A DNA stretch of 64,000 nucleotides, from positions 7,143,501 through 7,207,500 of the forward strand of contig NZ_CP108067.1 in the NCBI RefSeq assembly GCF_036178145.1, read 5' to 3'. Both the position numbers and the translations under genes were made by a program. Within the stretch, counting starts at the first letter, position 1; each line of letters begins with the position of its first letter. The notes under the pieces were generated by a model, which worked only from the letters and a program-made list of their open reading frames with translations, had not been told where the DNA came from and made no database searches. Positions 10,712 to 20,453 of the stretch are shown here, piece by piece. This DNA comes from Streptomyces sp. NBC_00273. Lineage in GTDB: Bacteria; Actinomycetota; Actinomycetes; Streptomycetales; Streptomycetaceae.

Positions 10712-10783
10712 CCTCAAACGCCGGACGGGCTGAAATACAGCCTCGCCGGCGTTTGAGGCGCGGGGTCTGGGGCGGAGCCCCAG
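10712..10783. repeat. Dispersed Streptomyces intergenic repeat between opcA and pgl
   Basis: CCTCAAACGCCGG (10712-10724) and CCGGCGTTTGAGG (10746-10758) form a perfect 13-bp inverted repeat. A second hairpin, CTGGGGC-GGA-GCCCCAG (10767-10783), follows. I recognise this composite as a common Streptomyces intergenic element. A diverged copy of one half lies inside cobB at about 62101. Here it could act as a terminator or RNA stabiliser within the operon. Confidence 0.75.
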
Positions 10784-10802
10784 CAAGGTCCCGCAGGGGC
10801 CT

Positions 10803-11819
10803 CTACTTGGCCTTGGCCCTCTTGGGCTTCGGAGCCGGCTCCGAAGCCTGCTCCGCCGGACCGGCCTCGGCCGGAGCCTCGGCCGCCGGGGGCGACGCCT
10901 CCAGCCTCGCCACGCCGAACTTCAGCGAGGCCTCGTACGTGTTGTCCGGATCCAGCCTGCGCAGCTCCTCCGCCAGGAGCTCGGCCGTGTCGCGGCGCTT
11001 GAGCGCCACCGCACGGTCGGGCTGCCCCGGCATGCACAGGGTGGCCAGCGCGCCGTCCGCCCGGTCCAGGACGATGTCGCCGTCCTTGGTGGACAGACGT
11101 ACGGCCGTCAGGCCCGGGCCCGACGACAGCGTGCGCTTGACGGGGACCTGGAGCCGGTCCGCCAACCACATGGCCAGCAGTTCGCAGCTCGGGTTCTCGT
11201 CCTCGCCCTCGACGGTCGCCGAAACGACCGACAGGGCCTGCTGGTCCAGTGCGGCCGCCAGCATGGAGCGCCACGGGGTGATCCGGGTCCACGACAGGTC
11301 CGTGTCCCCGGGGGCGTACGCCCCCGCACGGCCGCTCAGCGCCTTGATCGGGCCCTCGCAGGAGTACGTGTCCGTGATCCGGCGCTGTCCCAGCGCACCC
11401 AGCGGATCGCCCGCCAGGTCCGTGGGGGCACCGTCCGGCCACCAGACGACCACCGGAGCGTCCGGCAGGAGCAGCGGGAGAACCACCGACTGGGCGTGGT
11501 CGACCAGTTCGCCGTGAAGGCGGAGCACAACCGTTTCACCGCTGCCGGAGTCCGCCCCGACGCGGACTTCCGCGTCGAGCCGCGCGTCGCGGCGGCTGCG
11601 TGGCGAGCGGCTGGCCCGCTTGATGACGACGACGATCCGCGAGGGGTGTTCGTGGGACGCGTCGTTCGCCGACTTGAGCGCGTCGTACGCGTTCTCCTCG
11701 TCGGTCACGATCACCAGCGTGAGGACCATGCCGATGGCCGGCGTGCCGATGTCCCGGCGTGCCTGCACCATCGCGGCATTGATCTTGCTGGAGTTGGTCT
11801 CCGTGAGGTCGATCTTCAT
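10803..11819 (-). CDS. opcA: Glucose-6-phosphate dehydrogenase assembly protein OpcA
   Basis: OpcA is needed for assembly and activity of glucose-6-phosphate dehydrogenase in cyanobacteria and actinobacteria. The 338-residue protein carries the family features WWPDGAP, RITDTYSCEG, WTRITPWRSMLA and a C-terminal EELRRLDPDNTYEASL. It ends in an alanine/lysine-rich tail (PAPKPKRAKAK), common in Streptomyces copies. Its ATG overlaps the zwf stop by 4 bases (ATGA), so the two partners are translationally coupled. A dispersed repeat follows the stop. Confidence 0.95.
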   Translation of the reverse strand: MKIDLTETNSSKINAAMVQARRDIGTPAIGMVLTLVIVTDEENAYDALKSANDASHEHPSRIVVVIKRASRSPRSRRDARLDAEVRVGADSGSGETVVLRLHGELVDHAQSVVLPLLLPDAPVVVWWPDGAPTDLAGDPLGALGQRRITDTYSCEGPIKALSGRAGAYAPGDTDLSWTRITPWRSMLAAALDQQALSVVSATVEGEDENPSCELLAMWLADRLQVPVKRTLSSGPGLTAVRLSTKDGDIVLDRADGALATLCMPGQPDRAVALKRRDTAELLAEELRRLDPDNTYEASLKFGVARLEASPPAAEAPAEAGPAEQASEPAPKPKRAKAK

Positions 11820-13342
11820 GGCCGGCGCCAGCTCCGTCCGTCTCGTGCGAGCATCTCGTCCGCCTCGACCGGCCCCCAGGTGCCCGACGGGTACTGCGCG
11901 GGCTTGCCGTGCTTGTCCCAGTACTCCTCGATCGGGTCGAGGATGTTCCAGGACAGTTCGACTTCCTGGTGGCGCGGGAAGAGGTTCGCGTCGCCGAGGA
12001 GCACGTCGAGGATGAGTCGCTCGTACGCCTCGGGGCTCGACTCCGTGAAGGACTCGCCGTAGGCGAAGTCCATCGTGACGTCCCGGACCTCCATGGAGGT
12101 GCCCGGAACCTTGGAGCCGAAGCGGACCGTCACGCCCTCGTCCGGCTGGACCCGGATGACCAGGGCGTTCTGCCCCAGCTCCTCGGTCGCGCCCGACTCG
12201 AACGGCAGGTACGGCGCCCGCTTGAAGACGACCGCGATCTCGGTCACCCGGCGGCCCAGGCGCTTGCCCGTCCGCAGGTAGAACGGGACGCCCGCCCAGC
12301 GGCGGTTGTTGATCTCCAGGCGGATGGCCGCGTAGGTGTCGGTCTTCGACTTGGGGTCGATGCCGTCCTCTTCGAGGTACCCGACGACCTTCTCGCCGCC
12401 CTGCCAGGCAGCCGCGTACTGGCCGCGCACCGTGTGCTTGCCCAGGTCCTCCGGCAGCTGCACCGCGGTGAGCACCTTGAGCTTCTCGGCCACCAGCGCC
12501 TTGGGGTGGAAGGAGCCGGGCTCTTCCATCGCGGTCAGCGCGAGCAGCTGGAGCAGGTGGTTCTGGATGACGTCACGGGCGGCGCCGATTCCGTCGTAGT
12601 ACCCGGCCCGGCCACCGATGCCGATGTCCTCGGCCATGGTGATCTGCACGTGGTCGACGTACGACCGGTTCCAGATCGGCTCGAACATCGTGTTGGCGAA
12701 GCGGAGCGCCAGGATGTTCTGGACGGTCTCCTTGCCGAGGTAGTGGTCGATCCGGAAGACCTCGTCGCGAGGGAAGACCTCGTGGACGACCTTGTTGAGT
12801 TCCTCGGCGCTCTTCAGGTCGTGTCCGAAGGGCTTCTCGATGACGGCACGCCGCCAAGAGCCCTCCTTCTGCGCCAGCCCGTGGTCCTTGAGCTGCTGGA
12901 CCACCTTGGGGAAGAACTTCGGCGGGACGGACAGGTAGAAGGCGAAGTTGCCGCCCGTGCCCTGCGCCTTGTCCAGCTCTTCTATGGTCGCCTTCAGCGT
13001 TTCGAAGGCGGCGTCGTCGTCGAAGTCGCCCGGGACGAAACGGCAGCCCTGCACGAGCTGCTGCCACACTTCCTCGCGGAAGGGCGTCCGGGAGTGCTCC
13101 TTGACCGCGTCGTGGACCACCTGGGCGAAGTCCTCGTCCTGCCACTCGCGGCGGGCGAACCCGATCAGCGAGAAGCCCGGCGGAAGCAGGCCTCTGTTGG
13201 CCAGGTCGTAGACGGCAGGCATCAGCTTCTTGCGCGACAGGTCACCCGTAACGCCGAAAATGACCAGGCCGGACGGCCCCGCGATGCGCGGGAGCCGCCG
13301 GTCCTGTGCGTCACGAAGCGGGTTCGCTCCGTTTACAGACAA
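11816..13342 (-). CDS. zwf: Glucose-6-phosphate 1-dehydrogenase
   Basis: This NADP-dependent enzyme is the first step of the oxidative pentose phosphate pathway. The nucleotide motif FGVTGDLSRKKL and active-site motif RIDHYLGKETVQN are intact, as is FYLRTGKRL. I choose the TTG at 13342 (508 residues, starting LSVNGANPL) because GGAGG lies 9 bases upstream and the codon begins 4 bases after the tal stop. An in-frame ATG at 13375 would add 11 residues and overlap tal, with a poorer ribosome site. It is coupled to opcA by an ATGA overlap. Confidence 0.95.
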   Translation of the reverse strand: MSVNGANPLRDAQDRRLPRIAGPSGLVIFGVTGDLSRKKLMPAVYDLANRGLLPPGFSLIGFARREWQDEDFAQVVHDAVKEHSRTPFREEVWQQLVQGCRFVPGDFDDDAAFETLKATIEELDKAQGTGGNFAFYLSVPPKFFPKVVQQLKDHGLAQKEGSWRRAVIEKPFGHDLKSAEELNKVVHEVFPRDEVFRIDHYLGKETVQNILALRFANTMFEPIWNRSYVDHVQITMAEDIGIGGRAGYYDGIGAARDVIQNHLLQLLALTAMEEPGSFHPKALVAEKLKVLTAVQLPEDLGKHTVRGQYAAAWQGGEKVVGYLEEDGIDPKSKTDTYAAIRLEINNRRWAGVPFYLRTGKRLGRRVTEIAVVFKRAPYLPFESGATEELGQNALVIRVQPDEGVTVRFGSKVPGTSMEVRDVTMDFAYGESFTESSPEAYERLILDVLLGDANLFPRHQEVELSWNILDPIEEYWDKHGKPAQYPSGTWGPVEADEMLARDGRSWRRP

Positions 13343-13346
13343 GGGT

Positions 13347-14465
13347 TCAGGCCTCCGTGGGGGCGAGGCGCTCAAGCTCCGCCTCGGTCGACTTCAGCAG
13401 GTCGTTCCAGGACGCCTCGAACTTCTCGACGCCCTCGTCCTCGAGCAGCTGCACCACATCGTCGTACGAGATGCCCAGCTTCGCGACCGCGTCGAGCTCG
13501 GCGCGCGCCTGCTCGTAGGTGCCGCGCACGGTGTCGCCCGTGATCTGCCCGTGGTCGGCGGTGGCCTCCAGGGTGGCCTCCGGCATGGTGTTCACCGTGT
13601 TCGGGGCGACCAGGTCGTCCACGTACAGGGTGTCCTTGTACGACGGGTCCTTGACGCCCGTCGAGGCCCACAGCGCGCGCTGCTTGTTGGCGCCGAGACG
13701 CTCCAGGGCGGCCCAGCGGTCACTGGCGAAGACCTGCTCGTAGGCCTCGTAGGCCAGACGGGCGTTGGCGAGCGCCGCCTTGCCCTTGAGGGCCTTCGCC
13801 TCGTCGGTGCCGACCGCGTCCAGGCGCTTGTCGATCTCCGAGTCCACGCGGGACACGAAGAAGGAAGCGACCGAGTGGATCAGGGAGAGGTCCAGGCCGG
13901 CGGCCTTGGCCTTCTCCAGGCCCGACAGGTACGCGTCCATGACCTCGCGGTAGCGCTCCAGCGAGAAGATCAGCGTGACGTTGACGCTGATGCCCTTGCC
14001 GATGACCTCGGTGATCGCCGGCAGACCGGCCTTGGTCGCCGGGATCTTGATGAGCGTGTTCGGGCGGTCCACCAGCCAGGCGAGCTGCTTGGCCTCGGCG
14101 ATGGTCGCCGGGGTGTTGTGCGCCAGGCGCGGGTCGACCTCGATCGACACCCGGCCGTCCTGGCCGTCGGTGCGGTCGTAGACCGGGCGCAGGATGTCGG
14201 CGGCGTCCCTGACGTCCGCCGTCGTGATCATGCGCAGGGCCTCTTCCACGGTGACCTTGCGGGTCGCGAGGTCGGTGAGCTGCTGCTCGTAGCCCTCGCC
14301 GCCGCTGATGGCCTTCTGGAAGATCGCCGGGTTGGTGGTGACACCGACCACGTGCGACTGGTCGATGAGCTCGGCCAGGTTGCCGGACGTGATGCGCTTG
14401 CGGGACAGGTCGTCCAGCCAGATCGCGACGCCTTCGTCGGAGAGGCGCTTGAGTGCGTCTGTCAT
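13347..14465 (-). CDS. tal: Transaldolase
   Basis: This enzyme transfers dihydroxyacetone units between sedoheptulose 7-phosphate and glyceraldehyde 3-phosphate. The 372 residues match the long actinobacterial transaldolase. [12 protein letters not shown] is at the N-terminus and the Schiff-base lysine is in [10 protein letters not shown]. The ATG at 14465 is preceded by AGGAGAT. The coding frame stays open far upstream into tkt, but only this start has a ribosome site. It lies 34 bases after tkt and directly before zwf. Confidence 0.95.
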   Translation of the reverse strand: MTDALKRLSDEGVAIWLDDLSRKRITSGNLAELIDQSHVVGVTTNPAIFQKAISGGEGYEQQLTDLATRKVTVEEALRMITTADVRDAADILRPVYDRTDGQDGRVSIEVDPRLAHNTPATIAEAKQLAWLVDRPNTLIKIPATKAGLPAITEVIGKGISVNVTLIFSLERYREVMDAYLSGLEKAKAAGLDLSLIHSVASFFVSRVDSEIDKRLDAVGTDEAKALKGKAALANARLAYEAYEQVFASDRWAALERLGANKQRALWASTGVKDPSYKDTLYVDDLVAPNTVNTMPEATLEATADHGQITGDTVRGTYEQARAELDAVAKLGISYDDVVQLLEDEGVEKFEASWNDLLKSTEAELERLAPTEA

Positions 14466-14499
14466 GGGATTACATCTCCTACTTGGTTCCGGACCGGCG

Positions 14500-16587
14500 T
14501 CAGCGCGCAGCGGCTTCGAGGGATTCGTTGGCGGCGGCCGCCACGTTCTCGGCCGTGAAGCCGAACTCGCGGAAGAGCACCTTCGCGTCGGCCGAGGCAC
14601 CGAAGTGCTCCAGCGAGACGATCCGGCCGGCGTCACCGACGTAGCGGTGCCAGGTCAGGCCGATGCCCGCCTCGACCGCGACGCGGGCCTTCACCGACGG
14701 CGGCAGGACGCTGTCCTTGTACTCCTGGTCCTGCTCCTCGAACCACTCGACGGACGGCATCGAGACGACCCGGGTGGGGACGCCCTGCGCCTGGAGCTGC
14801 TCACGGGCCTCGACGGCCAGGTGCACCTCGGAGCCGGTACCGATGAGGAGGACCTGCGCCGGGCCGCCCTCGGCCTCGAACAGGACGTACCCGCCCTTGG
14901 CGGCGTCCTCGTTGCGCTCGTAGGTCGGCACGCCCTGGCGGGTCAGCGCGAGGCCGTGCGGGGCACCCTTGCCGAAGACCTTGGTGTGGCGGCGCAGGAT
15001 CTCGCGCCAGGCGATGGCGGTCTCGTTGGCGTCGGCCGGGCGGACGATGTTCAGGCCCGGGATGGCGCGCAGCGAGGCGAGGTGCTCGACCGGCTGGTGG
15101 GTCGGGCCGTCCTCGCCCAGACCGATGGAGTCGTGCGTCCACACGTACGTCACCGGCAGGTGCATCAGCGCGGACAGACGGACGGCGTTGCGCATGTAGT
15201 CGGAGAACACCAGGAAGGTGCCGCCGTAGATGCGGGTGTGGCCGTGCAGCGCGATGCCGTTCATGGACGCGGCCATGGCGTGCTCGCGGATGCCGAAGTG
15301 GATGGTGCGACCGTACGGGTCGGCCTCCGGCAGCGGGTTCCCCACCGGCAGGAACGAGGAGTCCTTGTCGATGGTGGTGTTGTTGGAGCCGGCCAGGTCG
15401 GCCGAGCCGCCCCACAGCTCCGGGATGACCGCGCCGAGCGCGCCGAGGACCTTGCCGGAGGCGGCGCGGGTGGCGACGCCCTTGCCGGCCTCGAAGACGG
15501 GGAGCTCGTCCTCCCAGCCCGCGGGCAGCTCGTTGGCGTTGATGCGGTCGAACTCGGCGGCGCGCTCCGGGTTGGCGGTGCGCCAGGCGGAGAACTCCTT
15601 CTCCCACTCGGCCTTGGCCTCGCGGCCGCGGTCGAGGGCCTTGCGGGTGTGGGCGATGACCTCGTCGGAGACCTCGAAGGTCTGCTCCGGGTCGAAGCCG
15701 AGGACGCGCTTGGTGGCCGCGACCTCGTCGTCGCCGAGCGCCGAGCCGTGGGCGGCCTCGGTGTTCTGGGCGTGCGGGGCCGGCCAGGCGATGATCGAGC
15801 GGGCCGCGATGAAGGACGGGCGACCGGTCTCGGCCTTGGCGGCCTGGAGGGCGGCGAACAGGGCCTTCGGGTCGAGGTCGCCGTTCTCCTGCTGCTCGAC
15901 GCGCTGGACGTGCCAGCCGTACGCCTCGTAGCGCTTCAGGGTGTCTTCGGAGACGGCCGTCTCCGTGTCACCCTCGATGGAGATGTGGTTGTCGTCCCAC
16001 AGCAGGACGAGGTTGCCGAGCTTCTGGTGGCCGGCCAGCGCGGACGCCTCGTGGGAGATGCCCTCCTGGAGGCAGCCGTCGCCCGCGATCGCGTAGACCA
16101 TGTGGTCGAACGGGGAGGCGCCCTGGGCGGCCTCCGGGTCGAACAGGCCGCGCTCGTAGCGGGCGGCCATGGCCATGCCCACCGCGTTGGCGATGCCCTG
16201 TCCGAGGGGGCCGGTGGTGGTCTCCACGCCGGCCGTGTGGCCGTACTCCGGGTGGCCGGGGGTCTTCGAGCCCCAGGTGCGGAACGCCTTCAGGTCGTCC
16301 AGCTCCAGCCCGAACCCGCCCAGGTACAGCTGGGTGTAGAGGGTCAGGGACGAGTGCCCCGCGGAGAGCACGAAACGGTCGCGGCCCACCCACTCGGGGT
16401 CCGCCGGGTCGTGCCGCATCACCTTCTGGAAGAGGGTGTAGGCGGCGGGGGCCAGGCTCATCGCCGTACCGGGGTGGCCGTTTCCGACCTTCTGGACCGC
16501 GTCAGCGGCCAGGATGCGGGCGGTGTCGACGGCCCGCTGGTCCAGTTCGGTCCACTCGAGCTCTGTGGTGGTCGGCTTGGTGCTCAC
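14500..16587 (-). CDS. tkt: Transketolase
   Basis: This thiamine-diphosphate enzyme moves two-carbon units in the non-oxidative pentose phosphate pathway. The 695-residue protein has the N-terminal [13 protein letters not shown], the ThDP/metal motif running from GDGCLQEG to [10 protein letters not shown], and the pyrimidine-domain motif FGIREHAMA. The GTG start follows GAGGAG with rather long spacing. It is the first gene of the five-gene leftward operon, so its promoter must lie in the 331-base gap shared with ctaB. Confidence 0.96.
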   Translation of the reverse strand: MSTKPTTTELEWTELDQRAVDTARILAADAVQKVGNGHPGTAMSLAPAAYTLFQKVMRHDPADPEWVGRDRFVLSAGHSSLTLYTQLYLGGFGLELDDLKAFRTWGSKTPGHPEYGHTAGVETTTGPLGQGIANAVGMAMAARYERGLFDPEAAQGASPFDHMVYAIAGDGCLQEGISHEASALAGHQKLGNLVLLWDDNHISIEGDTETAVSEDTLKRYEAYGWHVQRVEQQENGDLDPKALFAALQAAKAETGRPSFIAARSIIAWPAPHAQNTEAAHGSALGDDEVAATKRVLGFDPEQTFEVSDEVIAHTRKALDRGREAKAEWEKEFSAWRTANPERAAEFDRINANELPAGWEDELPVFEAGKGVATRAASGKVLGALGAVIPELWGGSADLAGSNNTTIDKDSSFLPVGNPLPEADPYGRTIHFGIREHAMAASMNGIALHGHTRIYGGTFLVFSDYMRNAVRLSALMHLPVTYVWTHDSIGLGEDGPTHQPVEHLASLRAIPGLNIVRPADANETAIAWREILRRHTKVFGKGAPHGLALTRQGVPTYERNEDAAKGGYVLFEAEGGPAQVLLIGTGSEVHLAVEAREQLQAQGVPTRVVSMPSVEWFEEQDQEYKDSVLPPSVKARVAVEAGIGLTWHRYVGDAGRIVSLEHFGASADAKVLFREFGFTAENVAAAANESLEAAAR

Positions 16588-16918
16588 CGTGGGTCAGGGC
16601 TCCTCTCCACATGTTTGTATCCCGGTGACGAACGGTGCACCGGCGATTCCGAGCCTACCCCCGCAACGGCGTGCAGCTATTCGAGTGCAGGCGGTCCGTC
16701 ACCGCGCCGCCGCCCCGCGTTCACCCTCGCACCGGCGTCCGGCGGGGCCCGTCCCCCGTATGTATGCACGGTCCGATCGGCTCAACACGAGGCGACCCCG
16801 GCGCGGGGCGACGTAAGTGCAACGTCTACAGTGGCGTGGTACGCGCAAGCCTTAACCGGGCCTTCATGTCGTGAATGGTCCGAGTCGGAGCTTGCTGGAT
16901 TCTCTCTCAGGGGTGTGC
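16588..16918. other. Divergent promoter region, tkt / ctaB
   Basis: No gene is credible here. It must hold the leftward tkt promoter and the rightward ctaB promoter. Weak -10-like sequences are GATACA on the minus strand near 16622 and TACAGT on the plus strand near 16827. A single GTTCACC at about 16720 resembles half a PHO box but has no second repeat. Confidence 0.5.
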
Positions 16919-17860
16919 GTGACGGCCGTCGAATCCCGTCCAGCGGGGGTGCTCGGGACGAGCCCCGGTCACCGGCCGCTCGGGACCCGCGTCATGGCTT
17001 TCGTGGCATTGACCAAGCCGCGGATCATCGAACTTCTGCTGATCACCACAGTGCCGGTGATGTTCCTGGCCGAGCAGGGTGTTCCGTCGTTGCAGCTGGT
17101 TCTGGTGACCTGCTTCGGCGGCTACTTGTCCGCGGGCGGCGCCAACGCGCTGAACATGTACATCGACCGCGACATCGACGCGCTGATGGACCGGACCTCG
17201 CAGCGCCCGCTGGTGACCGGCATGGTCAGCCCTCGGGAGTGCCTGGCCTTCGGCCTCACCCTCGCCGTCGTCTCCACCCTCTTCTTCGGCCTGCTCGTCA
17301 ACTGGCTGTCGGCGGCGCTGTCGCTCGGTGCGCTCCTCTTCTACGTCGTGGTCTACACGATGCTGCTGAAGCGGCGCACCGCCCAGAACATCGTCTGGGG
17401 CGGCATCGCGGGCTGCATGCCGGTGCTCATCGGCTGGTCCGCCGTCAAGAACGAGGTCTCCTGGGCCGCGGTCATCCTCTTCCTCGTCATCTTCTTCTGG
17501 ACGCCGCCGCACTACTGGCCGCTGTCGATGAAGGTCAAGGACGACTACGCGCGGGCCGGTGTGCCGATGCTCCCGGTGGTCGCGGGCAACCGGGCCGTGG
17601 CGCGCCAGATCGTCCTCTACAGCTGGGTGATGGTGGCGGTCTCGCTGCTGCTGACCCCGCTGGGCTACACCGGCTGGTTCTACACCTCGGTCGCGCTGGT
17701 CTCGGGCGGCTGGTGGCTGTGGGAGGCGCACGCGCTCCACGCGCGGGCCAAGGCGGGCATCACGGGCGCGAAGCTCAAGGAGATGCGCCTGTTCCACTGG
17801 TCCATCACCTACGTGTCGCTGCTGTTCGTGGCGGTGGCCGTGGATCCCTTCCTCCGTTGA
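16919..17860 (+). CDS. ctaB: Protohaem IX farnesyltransferase (haem O synthase)
   Basis: This membrane UbiA-family prenyltransferase adds a farnesyl group to haem B, giving haem O for cytochrome oxidase. The 313-residue protein has several hydrophobic helices, the early motif [14 protein letters not shown], and the diphosphate-binding motif [15 protein letters not shown]. The second aspartate region is seen as [12 protein letters not shown]. The GTG at 16919 (VTAVESRP) fits the family start and follows CAGGGGTG. The frame continues to a GTG at 16871. Haem A synthase ctaA is 1.6 kb downstream on the other strand. Confidence 0.95.
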   Translation: MTAVESRPAGVLGTSPGHRPLGTRVMAFVALTKPRIIELLLITTVPVMFLAEQGVPSLQLVLVTCFGGYLSAGGANALNMYIDRDIDALMDRTSQRPLVTGMVSPRECLAFGLTLAVVSTLFFGLLVNWLSAALSLGALLFYVVVYTMLLKRRTAQNIVWGGIAGCMPVLIGWSAVKNEVSWAAVILFLVIFFWTPPHYWPLSMKVKDDYARAGVPMLPVVAGNRAVARQIVLYSWVMVAVSLLLTPLGYTGWFYTSVALVSGGWWLWEAHALHARAKAGITGAKLKEMRLFHWSITYVSLLFVAVAVDPFLR

Positions 17861-17875
17861 TTACTCGCCGGTAGC

Positions 17876-18244
17876 ATGGCTTCCATGGGAGACACCGCAG
17901 ACACGGCGGCCGCCGCAGGCGCCGCGGACAAGAAGCAGGACCGTAAGGCCGCGAAGCTGGCCAAGCAGATCGGCGCGTTCGCCAAGCAGCACGGCGGCGC
18001 CGAGGGCCAGCTCGCCCACATCGGCCAGGCCGGCACCCGGATCGTGCTCGTGGGCACGGACGGCGGCTGGGGCGACCTGGTCGCCCCCACCTTCGAGGTG
18101 GCCCGGCTGGCCGCGGAGCAGGCCGGGCTGACCCTCCACGACGAGTTCGACGGGGAGTTCGCCGCGCGCGTGCGCACGGGCCCGTACGAGTGGACGCGGA
18201 TGGCCGGCATCCAGATCGGCGGACCCGAGAACCCGGCGGCCTGA
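17876..18244 (+). CDS. Conserved hypothetical protein next to ctaB
   Basis: This 122-residue protein has no family I can name with confidence. An alanine/lysine-rich N-terminus (KKQDRKAAKLAKQIG) leads to a compact domain with RIVLVGTDGGWGDLVAPTF and a C-terminal YEWTRMAGIQIGG. It has no signal peptide or membrane segment and is probably cytoplasmic. It starts 15 bases after ctaB, so cotranscription is likely. A second ATG at 17885 is an equally plausible start. I have seen similar proteins at this position in Streptomyces, but the function is unknown. Confidence 0.75.
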   Translation: MASMGDTADTAAAAGAADKKQDRKAAKLAKQIGAFAKQHGGAEGQLAHIGQAGTRIVLVGTDGGWGDLVAPTFEVARLAAEQAGLTLHDEFDGEFAARVRTGPYEWTRMAGIQIGGPENPAA

Positions 18245-18332
18245 GCCCGGGAGAACGGCCGGGGGACCGGGGAGTGCCGTCTCGGTCAACAGCCCGAGCA
18301 ACACCTCACACCCTGCTCACCCGTTAGGACGT

Positions 18333-19463
18333 GTGGAAGCCCCTTCCTCACGTCCGCAACGGGATGACCGGATGATCGAAACGCCGCCCCTGGTGGACCA
18401 GTACTGCCACGGAGTACTCCGTACGGAGCTGGGCCTGGGCACCTTCGAGGCCCAGCTGATGCGCTCGGCCGGCCCGCCCGCCGCGGGCACCACCTTCTTC
18501 GACACGCAGACCGGCTTCGCGGTGCGCCGCTGGTGCCCGCCGCTGCTGGGACTGGAGCCGCACGCCACCCCCGCCCGCTACCTGGCGCGGCGGCGCGAGC
18601 TGGGCGTGGCCGAGACCACCCGGCGGCTGCTGAGCGGATCCGGCGTCGCCGCCTACCTGGTCGACACCGGGGTGCCCGGAGACCTCACCGGGCCCAAGGA
18701 ACTGGCGCTCGCCGGGGACGCCGAAGCCTTCGAGTCGGTCCGGCTGGAATTGCTGGCCGAGCAGGTCGCCGACACCTCCGGGACCGTGGGCGCCTTCCTC
18801 GCCAATCTCGCCGAGGCCGTCCACCACGCCGCCACCGGGGCCGTGGCCTTCACCTGCGCCACGGCGTTCACCCGCGGGGACATCCCGGCCGTCGAACCCG
18901 ACCCGCCCGGTCCCGGCGCGGTGCGCGGGGCGGCCGGGCGGTGGCTGGCCCGGCGGCCGCGGGGCGGAGCCGTACGGGACCCCGTGCTCCTGGCCCACCT
19001 GTTGTGGAGCGCGGTGGCGTCGGGGCGACCGCTCCAGCTGCACACGGACGAGGCCGACCCCGCCGCGCTGACCGGGTTCGTACGGGCCACCGCGGGCCTC
19101 GGCACGCGCCTGGTGCTGCTCGGCGGATACCCGCACCACCGCCGCACCGCGCAGCTCGCGGCGGCCTTCCCGCACGTCTACGCCGATACGGGCGCGGCCC
19201 TCGGGCGGACCGGGGCGCGGGCCGCGGCGGTCCTGGCGGAGCTGCTGGAGGCAGCACCGTTCGGCAAGGTGCTGTTCTCCAGCGGTGGCCGGCAGCTGCC
19301 CGAACTGCACGCGGTGGGCGCCCTGGTGTTCCGCGAGGCGCTGGGCCGGGTGCTGGGCGGCTGGGCCGCCGAGGGCTCCTGGTCCTGGCGGGACGCGGAA
19401 CGGGTGGCCGCCCTGGTCGCGGCGGGCAACGCCCGCCGCGTCTACCGCCTGGACAGGACCTAG
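18333..19463 (+). CDS. Amidohydrolase-family protein
   Basis: This 376-residue protein resembles the metal-dependent hydrolase fold related to TatD and amidohydrolase 2 families. The N-terminal PLVDQYCHGV has the shape of the first metal-binding strand but shows QYCH rather than HxH. LQLHTDEAD and LVLLGGYPHHRRTAQ follow, then VYADTGAAL and FSSGGRQLPELH. The altered metal motifs leave the activity in doubt. The GTG at 18333 is tentative, and an ATG at 18372 gives MIETPPLVDQY. It converges on ctaA and the two stop codons share a CTAG tetramer. Confidence 0.7.
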   Translation: MEAPSSRPQRDDRMIETPPLVDQYCHGVLRTELGLGTFEAQLMRSAGPPAAGTTFFDTQTGFAVRRWCPPLLGLEPHATPARYLARRRELGVAETTRRLLSGSGVAAYLVDTGVPGDLTGPKELALAGDAEAFESVRLELLAEQVADTSGTVGAFLANLAEAVHHAATGAVAFTCATAFTRGDIPAVEPDPPGPGAVRGAAGRWLARRPRGGAVRDPVLLAHLLWSAVASGRPLQLHTDEADPAALTGFVRATAGLGTRLVLLGGYPHHRRTAQLAAAFPHVYADTGAALGRTGARAAAVLAELLEAAPFGKVLFSSGGRQLPELHAVGALVFREALGRVLGGWAAEGSWSWRDAERVAALVAAGNARRVYRLDRT

Positions 19464-20419
19464 GCGGCGGAGAGCTGCGGGTCGCCCTGGACGGGGATCT
19501 CCACCTGCTCGACGGGCCGCTCGCGCAGGCTCAACGCGAGCCGGACCACGGCGATCCACACCAGGCAGGAGCCGAGCATGTGGGCGGCGACCAGGACCTC
19601 GGGGACCTGGGTGGCGTACTGCACGTAGCCGATCGCGCCCTGGGCGAGCAGCACGATCAGCAGGTCGCGGGCGCGGGCCCGGGTGTCGGCGGGAGCGTCC
19701 ACGACGCGCAGGACCAGCCACATCGCGATGCCGAGCACGCACACCAGCCAGGCGGCGGCGGCGTGCACGTGGACGGTGGTGTCCCAGTCGAAGGGCATGC
19801 GCTCGATCTCGCTGCTGTCACCGGCGTGCGGACCGGCGCCGGTCACGACGGTGCCCGCCGCGATCAGGACGAGGGTGGTCGCGAGCAACGCCCACGACAG
19901 CTTGCGCACGGGGCCGGGCACGCGCGGCCGGGGGGCGCCGTCGCCCTCGCGGGTGCGCTGCCAGGTGGCCGTCGTCACGGCGATCAGCGCGGTGGCGAGG
20001 AGGAAGTGCCCGGCCACGCTGTACGGGTTGAGTCCGGTGCGGACGGTGATTCCGCCGAGCACGGCGTTCGCCATCACGATCGCGAACTGGACCCAGCCGA
20101 GCTGCGTCAGGGAGTGCCGCCAGGGCTTGGCCGAGCGGAAGGCGACGATTCCCCAGCCGACGGCCGCGCTGAGCACGTAGGTCAGCATCCGGTTGCCGAA
20201 TTCGATGGCGCCGTGGAAGCCCTGCGCCTGCGTCACGATCAGGCTGTCGTCGGTGCACTTGGGCCAGGTGTCGCAGCCGAGGCCTGATCCGGTCAGCCGT
20301 ACCGCGCCGCCGGTGACGACGATGGCCACGCTCATCACGAGCGCGGTGAGTGCGGCCCGCTGGACGATCCGGGGTGACGGGGTCCAGCGGCTGGCGATGT
20401 GGGCGAGGGGGTTCAACAC
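19460..20419 (-). CDS. ctaA: Haem A synthase, COX15/CtaA family
   Basis: This integral membrane enzyme oxidises haem O to haem A, the step after CtaB. About eight hydrophobic helices are visible. Features include TGGAVRLTGSGLGCDTWPKC, with the paired cysteines of the actinobacterial type, and haem-ligand histidines in the GFHGAIEFGNRML, SVAGHFLLA, TVHVHAAAAW and AAHMLGS helices. The start is uncertain. GTG 20419 gives 319 residues, and a TTG at 20449 would add ten. Neither has a good ribosome site. Its stop overlaps the stop of the convergent amidohydrolase gene. Confidence 0.92.
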   Translation of the reverse strand: MLNPLAHIASRWTPSPRIVQRAALTALVMSVAIVVTGGAVRLTGSGLGCDTWPKCTDDSLIVTQAQGFHGAIEFGNRMLTYVLSAAVGWGIVAFRSAKPWRHSLTQLGWVQFAIVMANAVLGGITVRTGLNPYSVAGHFLLATALIAVTTATWQRTREGDGAPRPRVPGPVRKLSWALLATTLVLIAAGTVVTGAGPHAGDSSEIERMPFDWDTTVHVHAAAAWLVCVLGIAMWLVLRVVDAPADTRARARDLLIVLLAQGAIGYVQYATQVPEVLVAAHMLGSCLVWIAVVRLALSLRERPVEQVEIPVQGDPQLSAA

Positions 20420-20453
20420 GCCCCATATCGTAGGCGACCACTTGTGCAAAGTT

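Noticed and set aside
16707..16730. GTTCACC near 16717 as a PHO box for ctaB
   Set aside because: Only one GTTCA unit is present, without an adjacent 11-base repeat.
16588..16870. Possible small genes in the tkt-ctaB gap
   Set aside because: Open frames there lack ribosome sites and have shadow-like composition. The region is better explained as divergent promoters.
14308..17874. 1188-codon plus-strand open frame over tkt and ctaB
   Set aside because: It is antisense to transketolase and overlaps ctaB in another frame, with no family signature.
18533..20287. 584-codon plus-strand frame across the amidohydrolase and ctaA
   Set aside because: It is an out-of-frame, arginine-rich shadow crossing two opposed genes.
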